55,738 nucleotides of DNA from the NCBI GenBank assembly GCA_025993795.1, contig JAMQHL010000035.1:1-55738 (forward strand), read 5' to 3'. Numbering within the stretch: position 1 is the stretch's first letter; the number at the start of each line of letters is the position of its first letter. The DNA comes from Planctomycetota bacterium (lineage in GTDB: Bacteria > Planctomycetota > UBA8742 > UBA2392). The position numbers and the translations under genes were made by a program. Shown here piece after piece: positions 42,572 through 55,359 of this stretch. The notes under the pieces were generated by a model that did no database searches, was not told the DNA's origin, and saw only the letters and a program-made list of their open reading frames with translations.

Positions 42572-43690
42572 CTATCGCACCCAAGTCAATTCGCCCTTTC
42601 GGGTTATGGCGCGGCGGCCTGCGGCTTCGGGATGTATGGCAATTGCGGCAATGTCGCCCGGCTCAGGGGCGTCGCGCAGATCAAATCCTGTTGGCGGCGA
42701 GGCGTCGTAGTCCGCCCACCCCCGGCGCGCGATATCCGTCGTCGGGTCCACCCAGTCCGCGCGCCGCAACATCAGTGTGTCGGGACTGGTTGGCCAAGCC
42801 GCGTGCCTGAGCGCATGATCGCTTGCAGCACGCTGAATGCGTTGCAGGCGCGCGTCGCGCAGTTCTGCCAGCCGCGCGGGCATGGTCTGCGAGCGCGATT
42901 CCATCAGGGTCCATTCTTCTGCTTCACGCACCAGACGGGCGGTCGAAAGGGTGCCCTCGGGCGTCAGCTGGCGAATATAGGCCTCGCGCAGCGCGTTTGT
43001 TTGCAGCCACGCCAGCGAAAGTGTGATGGACGGCCCGACCAGTTCTGCGGGGTCGCTGGCACGGCGCGCATTGCGGGGCGCTTTGCCGGCCCCGCCCGTG
43101 AGGTCAACTTCGGCGCGCATCTCTGTCATGCCCAGCCGGTCACGACCGAACCAGACGCGGATGTCACGTTCGCCAACGCGAACCTGCGCGATCACGTGGT
43201 AGGCCAGCGCAGCGTCAGGCAGCGGCGGCACCTGCCAGCCGTCAAAAGCATCTGCGGCGGGCGCGGCCCAGCGATAGTAATTGCGCTCAAAGGCGCGCAC
43301 GGCGGCAACACTGTGGTTGCCGCTGAGCAGCTCCTGGCGCAGCGCACGGTCAGAGAACCCGATTGCGTCGCGGATAGCAGGTTCGTCGCGCGCCGCCATG
43401 GTTGCGACAGCGGCGGCGAGGTCGTGTTGGCGACCGTGTGCGCCGATTGCCACCAGCCAGGCAGCGGGGTCCAGACTTTGCTGCAGCTCTATTGCGCGGG
43501 CTGAGAACCCCTCGCCTTTGCCCAGATTTTCGCGGATCGCGGCCAGATTACCGGTGCGCAGCGCACTCAGGGCAGCCTCAGGCGAGCGGAATGCCGGCGG
43601 TTTTTCCGGCGGTGCGGGGGTGCAGGCACAAATGCAAAGCACGAGGACAGCGATGGCTGGTCCTCGTGCGGATGATCTGCGCGTGCGCAT
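42572..43690 (-). CDS. Lipoprotein of unknown function
   Basis: 372 residues with a lipoprotein signal (RGPAIAVLVLCICACTPAPP; lipobox CICAC). The mature region starts with a helical segment (EAALSALRTGNLAAIRENL), followed by an alpha/beta domain containing RVGERDIRVWFGRDRLGMTEM and a helical C-terminal half. No enzyme signature seen. It begins nine bases after rpsT stops, so it is in the same transcript, and the tail-anchored protein and porin follow. Membrane-anchored envelope protein of unknown role. Confidence 0.7.
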   Translation of the reverse strand: MRTRRSSARGPAIAVLVLCICACTPAPPEKPPAFRSPEAALSALRTGNLAAIRENLGKGEGFSARAIELQQSLDPAAWLVAIGAHGRQHDLAAAVATMAARDEPAIRDAIGFSDRALRQELLSGNHSVAAVRAFERNYYRWAAPAADAFDGWQVPPLPDAALAYHVIAQVRVGERDIRVWFGRDRLGMTEMRAEVDLTGGAGKAPRNARRASDPAELVGPSITLSLAWLQTNALREAYIRQLTPEGTLSTARLVREAEEWTLMESRSQTMPARLAELRDARLQRIQRAASDHALRHAAWPTSPDTLMLRRADWVDPTTDIARRGWADYDASPPTGFDLRDAPEPGDIAAIAIHPEAAGRRAITRKGELTWVR

Positions 43691-43699
43691 GTAACCCAG

Positions 43700-43966
43700 T
43701 TACTTTTTCGCGGCGGTTGTTGCCATCTTCTTGAGGCGCGCCTTGAGGCGGTTGGCGCGGCCCGTGGGAATGATGTTGCGCTTGGCAGCCTTGTCGAGCT
43801 TGCTTTCGACGGTCTTGAGGACCTCGCCGGCTTTGCTGTCGGCTGCCGTCGCTGCGGTGCGGTAGCGCTTGATGAAGTGGCGCAGGTCGGACTTGACCGC
43901 GCGGTTTTGCGCACGCCGCTTTTCGTTCTGGCGGTGGCGCTTGCGAGCTTGTGCTGAGTGAGCCAT
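43700..43966 (-). CDS. rpsT: 30S ribosomal protein S20 (bS20)
   Basis: 88 residues, highly basic, with the bS20 start MAHSAQARKRHRQNEKRRAQ and the GRANRLKARLKKM end. Binds 16S rRNA early in 30S assembly. The ATG at 43966 has GAGGA upstream. It is the first gene of a run that continues into envelope genes nine bases later, an unusual operon partner set. Confidence 0.95.
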   Translation of the reverse strand: MAHSAQARKRHRQNEKRRAQNRAVKSDLRHFIKRYRTAATAADSKAGEVLKTVESKLDKAAKRNIIPTGRANRLKARLKKMATTAAKK

Positions 43967-44083
43967 GCGTTCCTCGTAAACAATTCGTCCCCAAAGGACG
44001 GGCGCGAAAGTGTAGAAATCTCTGGGACAGTTGGAAGGGCTGGATTTTATGGAAAGCCCCATGCTACCCGGCCCCTCGCAATA

Positions 44084-44404
44084 TCAGTTATCGCGGGCCT
44101 TGCGCCGTGCGTCCAGTTCCTGTCGGGTCAGCCGCTTGGTGTCCTCAACTTCCTGGTAGGCGATCCCGAACTGCTCGATCAACTTCTCGTCCTCGGGCGG
44201 CAACTGGGGTTTCACATCGTTGAGTTCGGCCTCGGCTTGATCGGGCTCGCCAAGCCGGGCCAAGCATCGCGCCATGAGCAGGCGCGCCTCCTGGCGATCG
44301 CGGACGGTGCCGTCCTGTTTGCGCAACGCTTCCTGGAACAGGCGATAGGCTTTTGACCACCGCCCGGTCTCGAACTCGTTGCGCCCCATGTCAAGCGTGG
44401 TCAC
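44084..44404 (-). CDS. Small TPR protein
   Basis: 106 residues from a GTG (an ATG five codons in is an alternative). Contains about two TPR-like helical pairs (NEFETGRWSKAYRLFQEAL; EARLLMARCLARLGEPDQAE) and a charged C-terminus (TRQELDARRKARDN). It follows the larger TPR gene by 27 bases on the same strand and probably works with it. No signal peptide. Cytoplasmic interaction module of unknown partner. Confidence 0.7.
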   Translation of the reverse strand: MTTLDMGRNEFETGRWSKAYRLFQEALRKQDGTVRDRQEARLLMARCLARLGEPDQAEAELNDVKPQLPPEDEKLIEQFGIAYQEVEDTKRLTRQELDARRKARDN

Positions 44405-44431
44405 GCTGCGTCCGATCGTGCCTGCGCCCTG

Positions 44432-45802
44432 CTAAGCCGCACCGGAAGCCTGCTTCAGCTGCTCGATGCGTTTTTCCACGTCGCGGAACTCCATGTCTTC
44501 CATGTATAGCTCGCGGAAGCGATTGAGCGCGCCGTCGGTGTCGCCCTTGGCCTGCATCAGGTCCGCTTCGAGGTACATCAGGTCTTTGCGCAGGTCTTCG
44601 TCGCCCTCGCCCAACTCTTTGTGCACGCCCTGGAAGGCCATCTCCGCCATTTCCAGCCGGCCCATGCGCAGCAGGCAGTCGCCCATCATCACGCCGGCCT
44701 TCTTGCTGAACTTGGGGCTCTTGATCGCCTTCTGGAAGTGCTTGAACGCTTCCTGGTGGTCGCCCGCGTCGTACAGCGCCTTGCCGAACATGTAGCGCTT
44801 TTCGAGGTCCGTGGGTGCAGCTTCGACCTGCCGGCCGAATTCAACCAGCTGGAACTTCTTCTTTTCCTCGCGCACCTTTTCGGCGTGCGCCTTGTAGGCC
44901 GCCGCTTTGTCCGGCTCGGTCTGCGCGCGCTTGAGGCAGATCTGGATCTGGTTGTCGTAGTGCAGGTTCATGTACTCGGCGGCTTTGTCGCCGACTTCGG
45001 TTGCGCTGGAATCGACTTCGCAGAACGCCTTGAGCCGGTCGTGGGCCTCTTTGTACTTCTTGCGCTTGGCCAGAATCTCGCCGATGTTGCGGATGGCGCG
45101 CCGGTCAAGCGGGTTTTCCTTCAGCTTCTGTTCTTCTTCAACAAGCAGGCTGTCGGCGTCTTCTTCGGTGATCACGCCCTTGCGCATCTTCTCCAGCTTG
45201 TCGGCTTCGTCGCGGTTCTTGACCAGCTCATAGCTGCTGGTCGCCGAGCCGAACTGCTTGTTGTAGCTCTTGGCGGCAATCTCTTTCTGAAGCGCCTGCA
45301 ACTGCTTGTCATTGGGCGACAGCTTGACCGCGCGGCTCAACATCTGGTTCGCTTCCTGCATTTTACCGGTTTCGCTGTAGCACTTGGCCAGCAGGCTGAA
45401 CAACTGCGGCGTCTGCTTGTCGGACTTGATGTCGGCGGTCTTGGCCGTGAACTCAAGTACCGCAAGCGCGGCTTCCGTCTTGTTGAGCATCATCAGCGCT
45501 TCAGCCGAGCGCAGGTTGTACTTGATACCCTTGGGGTCTTTGCCGACCAGTTTCTCGGTCTCGATCAGCAGCTTTTCGGGGTTCTTGCTGACCGCGATCG
45601 TCTTGAGCCCCCCAAGGCCGAAGCCCTTGGGGTAGCCATCCTGGTCGTACTTGCGAATCAGGGCCAGGCGATAGTTGCGGTGCGCGTCCACGTTGCCCGG
45701 GTCGGCTTCCATGGCCGATACGTACATCTGAATCGCGTAGTCGTAGTTGCGCTTCTTGAGCGCTTCATCTGCCTTGGTGATGAACCTGCTTACGTCTGCC
45801 AT
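44432..45802 (-). CDS. TPR protein, cytoplasmic
   Basis: 456 residues, no signal peptide, built of tetratricopeptide repeats across the whole length (for example YDYAIQMYVSAMEADPGNVD, LLAKCYSETGKMQEANQML, EILAKRKKYKEAHDRLKAF, KALYDAGDHQEAFKHFQKA, LEADLMQAKGDTDGALNRF). A charged coiled-coil-like stretch interrupts near 195-235. Predicted scaffold; no enzyme residues. Starts a two-gene unit with the small TPR protein; the promoter must lie in the 213-bp spacer shared with the divergent def gene. Confidence 0.82.
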   Translation of the reverse strand: MADVSRFITKADEALKKRNYDYAIQMYVSAMEADPGNVDAHRNYRLALIRKYDQDGYPKGFGLGGLKTIAVSKNPEKLLIETEKLVGKDPKGIKYNLRSAEALMMLNKTEAALAVLEFTAKTADIKSDKQTPQLFSLLAKCYSETGKMQEANQMLSRAVKLSPNDKQLQALQKEIAAKSYNKQFGSATSSYELVKNRDEADKLEKMRKGVITEEDADSLLVEEEQKLKENPLDRRAIRNIGEILAKRKKYKEAHDRLKAFCEVDSSATEVGDKAAEYMNLHYDNQIQICLKRAQTEPDKAAAYKAHAEKVREEKKKFQLVEFGRQVEAAPTDLEKRYMFGKALYDAGDHQEAFKHFQKAIKSPKFSKKAGVMMGDCLLRMGRLEMAEMAFQGVHKELGEGDEDLRKDLMYLEADLMQAKGDTDGALNRFRELYMEDMEFRDVEKRIEQLKQASGAA

Positions 45803-46015
45803 AGCCGCTTCCTCAGTGCGAGAGAGCCGAATAAACCATCCAGCAAGGCCTTGCGACCCGCCGATGTGACGATGGCCCGGTATGGGGCCGGACCCCCTCC
45901 GCGGGTGTTTGAACCCGGACTAGGCATTGTGTCGCAATCGTTATCCTTTCGCAAGCCCGCGCCTGTGGTTGTAAGCGGCTTGCAACCCGCTACACTCGGG
46001 CGTTTGAGGTTGAAC

Positions 46016-46537
46016 GTGTTTACGATTCGAAGATACCCCGACCCGGTGCTGACCACGCCCGCCCAACCCGTGACCGAGTTCGGCCCGCGGTTGGCACAAA
46101 TCGTTGAGGAAATGTTCCTGACGATGTACAGCGAGCGCGGCGTTGGCCTGGCTGCGCCGCAGGTCGGCATCAGCAAACGCATCTACGTGATCAACTGCGA
46201 AGAGGATCAGCCCAGGGAAGGCGAACTTGCGCTGATCAACCCAGAGGTCGTGAGCGTTGAGGGCGAACAGTACAGCGACGAAGGCTGCTTGAGCTTTCCC
46301 GGCCTGTTTGCCAAGAAGCGCCGGCCGATGCGTGTCACGATGAAGGCCCAGGACGTTGACGGCAACTGGTTTGAAGTCACCGGCGAGGGCCTAAAGGCCC
46401 GTGCGCTGCTGCACGAGCTGGACCATCTTGAGGGCAAGGTGTTCGTCCAGGACCTTGAGCCCGTCGAGTTTGTCAAAATCCGCAAAAAGCTCGAGCTGAT
46501 GAAACGCGAAGCCAGACGGGCCAAGGCGCGGGCGTAG
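46016..46537 (+). CDS. def: Peptide deformylase
   Basis: 173 residues from a GTG with GAGG six bases upstream. Removes formyl groups from new polypeptides using Fe2+/Zn2+. All three motifs are intact: GVGLAAPQVG (42-51), EGCLSFP (89-95, metal Cys91) and HELDHLEG (133-140, the HExxH zinc motif). C-terminal helix Lys/Arg-rich. Stand-alone here, without fmt beside it. Confidence 0.94.
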   Translation: MFTIRRYPDPVLTTPAQPVTEFGPRLAQIVEEMFLTMYSERGVGLAAPQVGISKRIYVINCEEDQPREGELALINPEVVSVEGEQYSDEGCLSFPGLFAKKRRPMRVTMKAQDVDGNWFEVTGEGLKARALLHELDHLEGKVFVQDLEPVEFVKIRKKLELMKREARRAKARA

Positions 46538-46609
46538 TGAGTTGCCGGTTGTCAGCCGGACCAGATCGCCCCAGTCCCATGCGGACAACGGATCACTGAA
46601 AACGACTCC

Positions 46610-47428
46610 TCACCAGACCAGCGTTGCGCAGTCCATGACCGTGCCCTCAACGCAGGTCTTGGCGTAGCGGAAACCATGTGGCGTGTCGGCTTTCACCTGT
46701 GACACGCAGCCGTTACACACGCCATAGCCGCAGGCCATAATGCTTTCGAGGCTGGCAAAGCTGGGCACGCTGGCGGCAACGCACATCTCGGCTACGGCCT
46801 TCATCATCGCCCAGGGCCCGCAGGTCAGCACGACTGCCGGTTTGCCGCGCAGTGCCTTCAACTCAGCATCAAGCAGCGCGGTAACACGGCCCTTTACGCC
46901 GGCGCTGCCGTCTTCGGTTGCCAACAGGATCGGGGTACCGGCATCAGAGAAGCGCTTCATGAACGCGAGGTCCTTTTGTGCGCGTCCGCCGGCGAGGAGA
47001 ACAAGCTCGCGGTCTTTGGCCCACTGGCGTGAGAGGTGCAGGAAAGGGGCCAGCCCGATGCCCCCGCCGACCATGATTACGCGAGTGGCTGGATTCTCAG
47101 GCGCCTCAAACGGGTGACCCAGGGGGCCATTGAGGTTCAGTTTCGCGCCCGCATCCATGCGCGCAAGCAAGCGGGTGCCCTGGCCGACCACATGCCCGAG
47201 CAGAGAAATGCCCGTCGCTTTGCCGCGCACGTCCTTCAGAATATCGAAGCTCGAAAACGGCCGCCGCAACAGCGGAAGAAGTTCGCTGCGGACGCGGATG
47301 TTGACGAATTGCCCGGCACCCATCTTCGCCGCCAGCTCAGGCGCGTCCAGGAACAGTTCAAAGTAGCCGTGCCCGAAGTCAGTGCGCCTCGTGACAGTGC
47401 ATTCATGCAGCAGCCTGTTGCGTTCCAT
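46610..47428 (-). CDS. PyrK-type FAD/[2Fe-2S] electron-transfer subunit
   Basis: 272 residues. Ferredoxin-reductase-like: FAD-binding RRPFSSFD (about 55-62), NAD(P)-binding domain starting VGGGIGLAPFLHL, and a C-terminal [2Fe-2S] site with Cys233, Cys238, Cys241 and Cys259 (ACGYGVCNGC ... KTC). This matches PyrK, which couples dihydroorotate dehydrogenase PyrD-B to NAD+. No pyrD gene is in the window, so the partner is encoded elsewhere or it serves another dehydrogenase; the symbol pyrK is therefore withheld. Cytoplasmic. Confidence 0.85.
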   Translation of the reverse strand: MERNRLLHECTVTRRTDFGHGYFELFLDAPELAAKMGAGQFVNIRVRSELLPLLRRPFSSFDILKDVRGKATGISLLGHVVGQGTRLLARMDAGAKLNLNGPLGHPFEAPENPATRVIMVGGGIGLAPFLHLSRQWAKDRELVLLAGGRAQKDLAFMKRFSDAGTPILLATEDGSAGVKGRVTALLDAELKALRGKPAVVLTCGPWAMMKAVAEMCVAASVPSFASLESIMACGYGVCNGCVSQVKADTPHGFRYAKTCVEGTVMDCATLVW

Positions 47429-47478
47429 GGTGACGCACTATGCGCGGGAAAAACACCCTGCGCCAGTGGTCGCTGCCG

Positions 47479-47940
47479 TTAGTCCTTTTCAGTCTTTGTG
47501 CCCATGGTGGCTTCCAGGCCGTTGATCAGGGCTTGCTTGTCGGCGTCGCCGAGGCGCGCTTCGGGGTGCGTGGGCAGGTAGATCCACATCGGCATCTCGC
47601 CATCGCGCACGGACTCGGCGGCTTCGTCGGCTTCTTTCTGGGGCTTGTTCCATTCCGAAAAGTTCAGCTTGCGGCGGCCTTCGTCGGTGTCGCGCTGCAC
47701 GAGCCACGAAACCGGCGCGATGTGCGAGTACCACGGCCACACGGTCTCGTTGCTGTGGCAGTCAAAGCATGCGGCCTTGGCGAGTTCGCGCGTGCGGGGG
47801 CTGTCCCATGCCGGCTCGGCGGTGACGGGCGGGTTGGTGTGATCGCGCCCATAGGGCACAAGCTGAATCACGGCAGCCAGCGCCAGCAGGCCCAGAAGCG
47901 CGGGCTTGATGAACCGACGCTTCTTCTTTTTCTCTGTCAT
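47479..47940 (-). CDS. Membrane-anchored haem-binding domain protein
   Basis: 153 residues from the ATG at 47940, which has GGGAG at good spacing; an ATG two codons earlier would leave only one base. One N-terminal membrane helix ([19 protein letters not shown]), then the haem-attachment motif CFDCH (CxxCH) with the surrounding [16 protein letters not shown] and [15 protein letters not shown] blocks typical of the haem-binding domain family. Faces the periplasm and probably carries a c-type haem in electron transfer. No cytochrome maturation genes nearby. Confidence 0.85.
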   Translation of the reverse strand: MTEKKKKRRFIKPALLGLLALAAVIQLVPYGRDHTNPPVTAEPAWDSPRTRELAKAACFDCHSNETVWPWYSHIAPVSWLVQRDTDEGRRKLNFSEWNKPQKEADEAAESVRDGEMPMWIYLPTHPEARLGDADKQALINGLEATMGTKTEKD

Positions 47941-48036
47941 GTCCATGCTCCCGTTGACCCAGTCGATCCTGATCGAGGCGAATATCAGGACAACAATATC
48001 CTCATATAACGTCCCAGGGGCGCCTGGGCTTTCCGC

Positions 48037-48068
48037 AAAAAAAGGAGCCCCGGCAGGTGCCGGGGCTC
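48037..48068 (-). terminator. Rho-independent terminator of the E2 acyltransferase gene
   Basis: On the minus strand a 10-bp perfect stem (GAGCCCCGGC / GCCGGGGCTC) is followed by TTTTTTT, directly after the stop codon of the gene. This is the clearest intrinsic terminator in the window. Confidence 0.92.
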
Positions 48069-48086
48069 GAACGGAATCACGGGCTG

Positions 48087-49493
48087 CTACCCTAACCGGC
48101 GTTCCAATCCTGTGGCTGCCGTGTCGAAGTTTTGAAGTTCGTCCTCGACGGTCATCATGAAGCGGCCGGCCAGCGCCCCGTCTACCAGCCTGTGATCGAA
48201 CGCCAGCGACAGGTAGACCATGTCGCGGAAGCCCCAGCTGTCTTCGGTCACCATCACCGGGCGCTTCACAATTTTGCCCGCGCCCATGATCCCGCTTTCC
48301 GGCTGGTTGATCAGCGGCATGCCCATGATCGGGCCGAAGCTGCCGACGTTGGTGAGCGTGAATGTGCCGCCGCTGGTGTCGTCTGGTGTGAGCTTGGCCT
48401 GCTTAGCGCGGTTGCCCAGGTCGTCCACGGCGCGCGCAATGCCGACCAGGTTCAGGTCCTGGCAGTTCTTGATGTTCGGAACAATCAGGTCACCGTTGTC
48501 GAGTGCCACGGCAAACCCGTAATTCACAAACTTCTTCACGATGATCTCGTCTCCGTTGATCATCGAGTTCACCATCGGGTAGCGCTCAAGTGCGCGGCAC
48601 GATGCCCAGATAAAGAAGCTGGTGTAGGTCAGGTTGAAACCGTACTCCGCCTTGAAGCGCTTCTTGATGCTTTCTCGGAACTTCACGATGCCGCTGATGT
48701 CCAGTTCATGAACCTGGTTGACGTGCGCCGCCGTATCCAGCGTGTTGCGCATCGCGCGCACGATGGCTTTGCGCACGGTGCTCATCTTGACGACTTCGAC
48801 GTTTCTGCCGGCCAGCCCGAGCTGCTCAAGCGTCTTCTTCTCGCCAAATGCTCCGCGCGCGGGGGCCGCGACGGTTGGGGCAGCGGCGCCTGCCCTTTCG
48901 GCTGGCGCGGGTGTCGCGACGCGGTTGGTCAGGTATTGCTCCAGGTCGCGCTTGCTGATGCGGCCGTCTTTGCCGCTGCCGCCCAGGCCCGAGATTTCTT
49001 CAAGGCTGACGCCGGCTTCCTGCGCCATGGCGCGCACGACCGGCGAATAAAAACGCTTGCCGTCGCTGCGCGGCACTGGCGTGGTGCCGTGCGATACGCG
49101 CTGCGCAGACGCGCCCGCCATCGCCGCATCCTTGTGGGCGGCGTGGGCAGCGTGGGCAGCGCCGTTGCCGGAACCGTTTGAGCCTGCCGCGGCGGGCTTG
49201 GCTTCACCCTTTGGTGCCGGTGCTTCCTTCTTTGGTGTGGCGGCGGCGCCGGTTTCGCTGCTGATCTTGGCGATGACTTTGCCAACCTCGACGACATCGT
49301 CGGCTTTGTACAGGATTTCGGTGATGGTGCCGCTGGCGGGCGCCGGGACTTCGCTGTCCACCTTGTCGGTGGAGATGTCGAGTACTGTTTCGTCTTTTTT
49401 CACGGTGTCGCCGACGTTCTTGACCCAGCGCACGATTGTGGCTTCGGCAATCGATTCGCCCATCTTGGGCATCAGCATCTCGAACTCTGCCAT
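48087..49493 (-). CDS. Dihydrolipoamide acyltransferase (E2), 2-oxoglutarate dehydrogenase-like
   Basis: 468 residues. Domains in order: lipoyl domain (1-80) with the modified lysine K44 in DISTDKVDS; Ala/Pro/Gly linker; E3/E1-binding domain (about 145-185, [20 protein letters not shown] ... [13 protein letters not shown]); second linker; catalytic acyltransferase domain with HRLVDGA, His434 and Asp438. Transfers an acyl group from lipoyl to CoA as the core of a 2-oxo acid dehydrogenase complex. The resemblance to SucB, pyruvate and branched-chain E2s does not allow a firm choice, so no symbol is given. E1 and E3 genes are not adjacent. Followed by a strong terminator. Confidence 0.9.
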   Translation of the reverse strand: MAEFEMLMPKMGESIAEATIVRWVKNVGDTVKKDETVLDISTDKVDSEVPAPASGTITEILYKADDVVEVGKVIAKISSETGAAATPKKEAPAPKGEAKPAAAGSNGSGNGAAHAAHAAHKDAAMAGASAQRVSHGTTPVPRSDGKRFYSPVVRAMAQEAGVSLEEISGLGGSGKDGRISKRDLEQYLTNRVATPAPAERAGAAAPTVAAPARGAFGEKKTLEQLGLAGRNVEVVKMSTVRKAIVRAMRNTLDTAAHVNQVHELDISGIVKFRESIKKRFKAEYGFNLTYTSFFIWASCRALERYPMVNSMINGDEIIVKKFVNYGFAVALDNGDLIVPNIKNCQDLNLVGIARAVDDLGNRAKQAKLTPDDTSGGTFTLTNVGSFGPIMGMPLINQPESGIMGAGKIVKRPVMVTEDSWGFRDMVYLSLAFDHRLVDGALAGRFMMTVEDELQNFDTAATGLERRLG

Positions 49494-49554
49494 GGTAAAT
49501 CCTTATCAGTGATCCCAGCCCGAACGATAACAACGGGCCATTCCGTTTACACCC

Positions 49555-49878
49555 TCAGGTGAGCAGCTCGATCCAGACGGCGCCGTCGCGCACGTGCACG
49601 TCAAAGCGCTTCACGCGGATGTGCTCCGACATGAGGCTTTTGCCCGTACCAATGTCAAACTGCCATCCGTGGTATGCGCAAGTCACTACGCAGCCGGCGA
49701 TGTCACCGTCGCTCAGCGGAAAGTACATGTGCGGGCACGAGTCTTCTATTGCGTGGAACTGCCCGCTGATGTTGAACAGCGCAATCGCCTTGCCTGCGGC
49801 GGCAAAGCTCGCGGCGGCGCCCGCTTTGGGCGCGTCTTCAAGGCTGCACAGGCGGTGTTGCGGCATCGTGCGCAACAT
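49555..49878 (-). CDS. Rieske [2Fe-2S] ferredoxin-type protein
   Basis: 107 residues. One Rieske domain: Cys48-Pro-His50 and Cys67-x-x-His70 (SCPHMYF ... CAYHGW), the small stand-alone form used as electron carriers in nitrite reductase and dioxygenase systems. No transmembrane anchor. It begins 15 bases after the outer-membrane protein gene on the same strand, so co-transcription is likely, but no partner oxygenase is present. Confidence 0.9.
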   Translation of the reverse strand: MLRTMPQHRLCSLEDAPKAGAAASFAAAGKAIALFNISGQFHAIEDSCPHMYFPLSDGDIAGCVVTCAYHGWQFDIGTGKSLMSEHIRVKRFDVHVRDGAVWIELLT

Positions 49879-49893
49879 AGCGCGCGTGAAGTG

Positions 49894-50640
49894 CTACAGG
49901 TAGATGCGAACGCCGATGCGCAACAGGTCGTAGAAAACGGCAAACGTGCCGCTTGCGTGCGGCCGGTCAAGCCACCCGACATTGCTTTCAGTCAGGGCTG
50001 TGCGCCAAGCCAGGCCGGTTTCAATGAACCCGCGCACCACGGGGCTGCCGAATTCGAACCCGAAGTAAGCGCCCGCGCCCGCCGAGACCGTGGTTTCGGC
50101 CGGCCCGCCGCCGTCCACCAGCATCAGCGCCGCCCGAAAGTCGAGATAGATGCCACCTGTGCGCCAGTTGAGAGCGCGCAGTCTGCACCCAACCTCAAGG
50201 TCAACACTGCCAACGTCGACGTCGTCATAGTGGCCCTCGTCATCCCTGATCCGGATCGAATGGGTCCAGCCGGACATGCCTACAGTCAGCCCGATCTCTT
50301 CACGGAACATGATGGTCATCTCAGCGCCCAGGCCGCCGCTGGCGCCTGCGGGGTCGGAGGTAAAGCGGGTGTAGGGCGTGATCCAGAAGCCGAAGTTCAG
50401 CCAGCTAGGCTCGCGGGCTTCCTCGGCCGGTTTGGGGTGGTGCGTCTTCTTTATCCTGGAAGCGGGTTCCTTGTCCCCATCGTCCTCATCGGAATCCGCT
50501 TCGTCGCCGTCCCCGGCGTCGTCGTCTGCGTCATCTGCAAACAGGGAGACGCGCAGCGGCTTGCGTTCGAAGTCGCTCAGTCCGGCAGTCAGAACTGAGG
50601 CAAAGCAGACGCACAGCACCAGAATCAGAAGTCTGAACAT
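49894..50640 (-). CDS. Predicted outer-membrane protein with acidic linker
   Basis: 248 residues from the ATG at 50640 with AAGAGGTG upstream. Signal peptide (MFRLLILVLCVCFASVLTAG), then an Asp/Glu-rich linker (about 37-58), then a beta-barrel-like region with alternating strands (WLNFGFWITPYTRFTSD, LGAEMTIMFREEIGLTVGM, GIYLDFRAALMLVDGG, FGFEFGSPVVRGFIETGLAW, LLRIGVRIYL). Resembles the other small outer-membrane barrel at 19.4 kb. Function unknown. Confidence 0.7.
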   Translation of the reverse strand: MFRLLILVLCVCFASVLTAGLSDFERKPLRVSLFADDADDDAGDGDEADSDEDDGDKEPASRIKKTHHPKPAEEAREPSWLNFGFWITPYTRFTSDPAGASGGLGAEMTIMFREEIGLTVGMSGWTHSIRIRDDEGHYDDVDVGSVDLEVGCRLRALNWRTGGIYLDFRAALMLVDGGGPAETTVSAGAGAYFGFEFGSPVVRGFIETGLAWRTALTESNVGWLDRPHASGTFAVFYDLLRIGVRIYL

Positions 50641-50698
50641 GGGCACACCTCTTGAGAGCCATCATTTCATGGCGTCGGAGTGCGTAATGCCACACAAT

Positions 50699-51082
50699 TC
50701 AGGTGTCTTCTTCGGCATCGGGGGCCTCGGTGCCGACCAATGCGCGGATTTCGTTCACGATCGCCTTGCGGATGGCGATGCTTCCATACTCTTCGAACGT
50801 GCCATGGATTTCGGGGTCGAAGTCGTTCATGGCTTCAAAGAACGCGACCGCGCCTGCCTGGCTGAAGTCGCCCTCCTGGATTGCTTCCAGCACGATGTCG
50901 GCAATGTTCTCGGCGTTGGCGCGTACCATGTCGAAGTAGAACTCGGTCAGCGCATTGCGCGAATCAACGTCGCCCTGCTCTCGGTATTTGTCCCACAGCT
51001 TGCGCAGGTCACGGCCGTCTTGCGTGTGCGTGGCGCCGCGTACTGTCGGGCCTTCGTCGGTTGAGTTCTGTGTGTCGCTCAT
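50699..51082 (-). CDS. Sigma-70 region-2-only protein
   Basis: 127 residues. Residues 26-61 (LRKLWDKYREQGDVDSRNAL, TEFYFDMVRANAENIA) and 71-113 (GDFSQAGAVAFFEAMNDFDP, FEEYGSIAIRKAIVNEIR) align by eye with regions 1.2-2.4 of FliA/WhiG-type sigma factors, keeping the LWxxY, DLxQaG, AxxxFDP and FxxYxxxxIrgAIxxxIR pattern. The protein stops after region 2 with an acidic tail, so regions 3 and 4, which read the extended -10 and the -35, are missing. It could be a partial sigma factor needing a partner, as in the Bacillus SigO/RsoA pair, or a competitor of sigma binding. Its ATG overlaps the upstream small membrane protein stop. Confidence 0.78.
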   Translation of the reverse strand: MSDTQNSTDEGPTVRGATHTQDGRDLRKLWDKYREQGDVDSRNALTEFYFDMVRANAENIADIVLEAIQEGDFSQAGAVAFFEAMNDFDPEIHGTFEEYGSIAIRKAIVNEIRALVGTEAPDAEEDT

Positions 51083-51270
51083 GCTTCCTTCTTGCCCGAT
51101 CCCTTGCCGGGCCAGAGTTGCCGGATCAACAGCCCTGCCAGCATGCCACCCAGGGCCGCCGCGAGTGACCCTAACAGTGCGGTTGAGAAATCCCAGTGCG
51201 CGAACAATCCGCCGACCAGCACCGCCAGGGCGCAGAGCATAGCCAAGCCGTCGGCAAGCCGTTCATGCAT
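51079..51270 (-). CDS. Small two-helix membrane protein coupled to the sigma-like gene
   Basis: 63 residues with two hydrophobic helices (LADGLAMLCALAVLVGGLFA and STALLGSLAAALGGMLAGLL) and a basic end (WPGKGSGKKEA). Its stop overlaps the ATG of the sigma region-2 gene (ATGA), indicating translational coupling. It might localise or restrain that protein at the membrane. Weakly resembles AtpI-like small membrane proteins by composition, but ATP synthase genes are absent. Confidence 0.65.
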   Translation of the reverse strand: MHERLADGLAMLCALAVLVGGLFAHWDFSTALLGSLAAALGGMLAGLLIRQLWPGKGSGKKEA

Positions 51271-51367
51271 GGCGACTCTCTCAGCCCTGTACGCGCGATT
51301 ATCGCCCTTGGGCGTATGTGCGCAATCCCCGGCAACCGGCGCAGGGTACGACCAAAGCCAAATGAAA

Positions 51368-51399
51368 CCAGCCGCCCGGGTGCTCTCCCGGGCGGCTGG
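51368..51399 (-). terminator. Strong hairpin, terminator of the 85-residue gene
   Basis: A 13-bp perfect stem (CCAGCCGCCCGGG / CCCGGGCGGCTGG) with a six-base loop, followed on the minus strand by TTTCATTTGG. It lies after the stop of the minus-strand gene at 51438 and before the sigma-like unit. Confidence 0.8.
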
Positions 51400-51437
51400 C
51401 AGGTCTGCTGGGGGAAAGAGGGGGTTGCAAATGGTGG

Positions 51438-55359
<3,922 letters not shown>

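Noticed and set aside
44621..46015. Long plus-strand open extension upstream of def
   Set aside because: It is antisense to the TPR gene and typical of GC-rich shadow frames. The real deformylase begins at the GTG at 46016 with GAGG before it.
51079..51270. AtpI (ATP synthase assembly) identity for the 63-residue membrane protein
   Set aside because: Only general composition matches; there are no atp genes nearby and the gene is coupled to a sigma-like protein.
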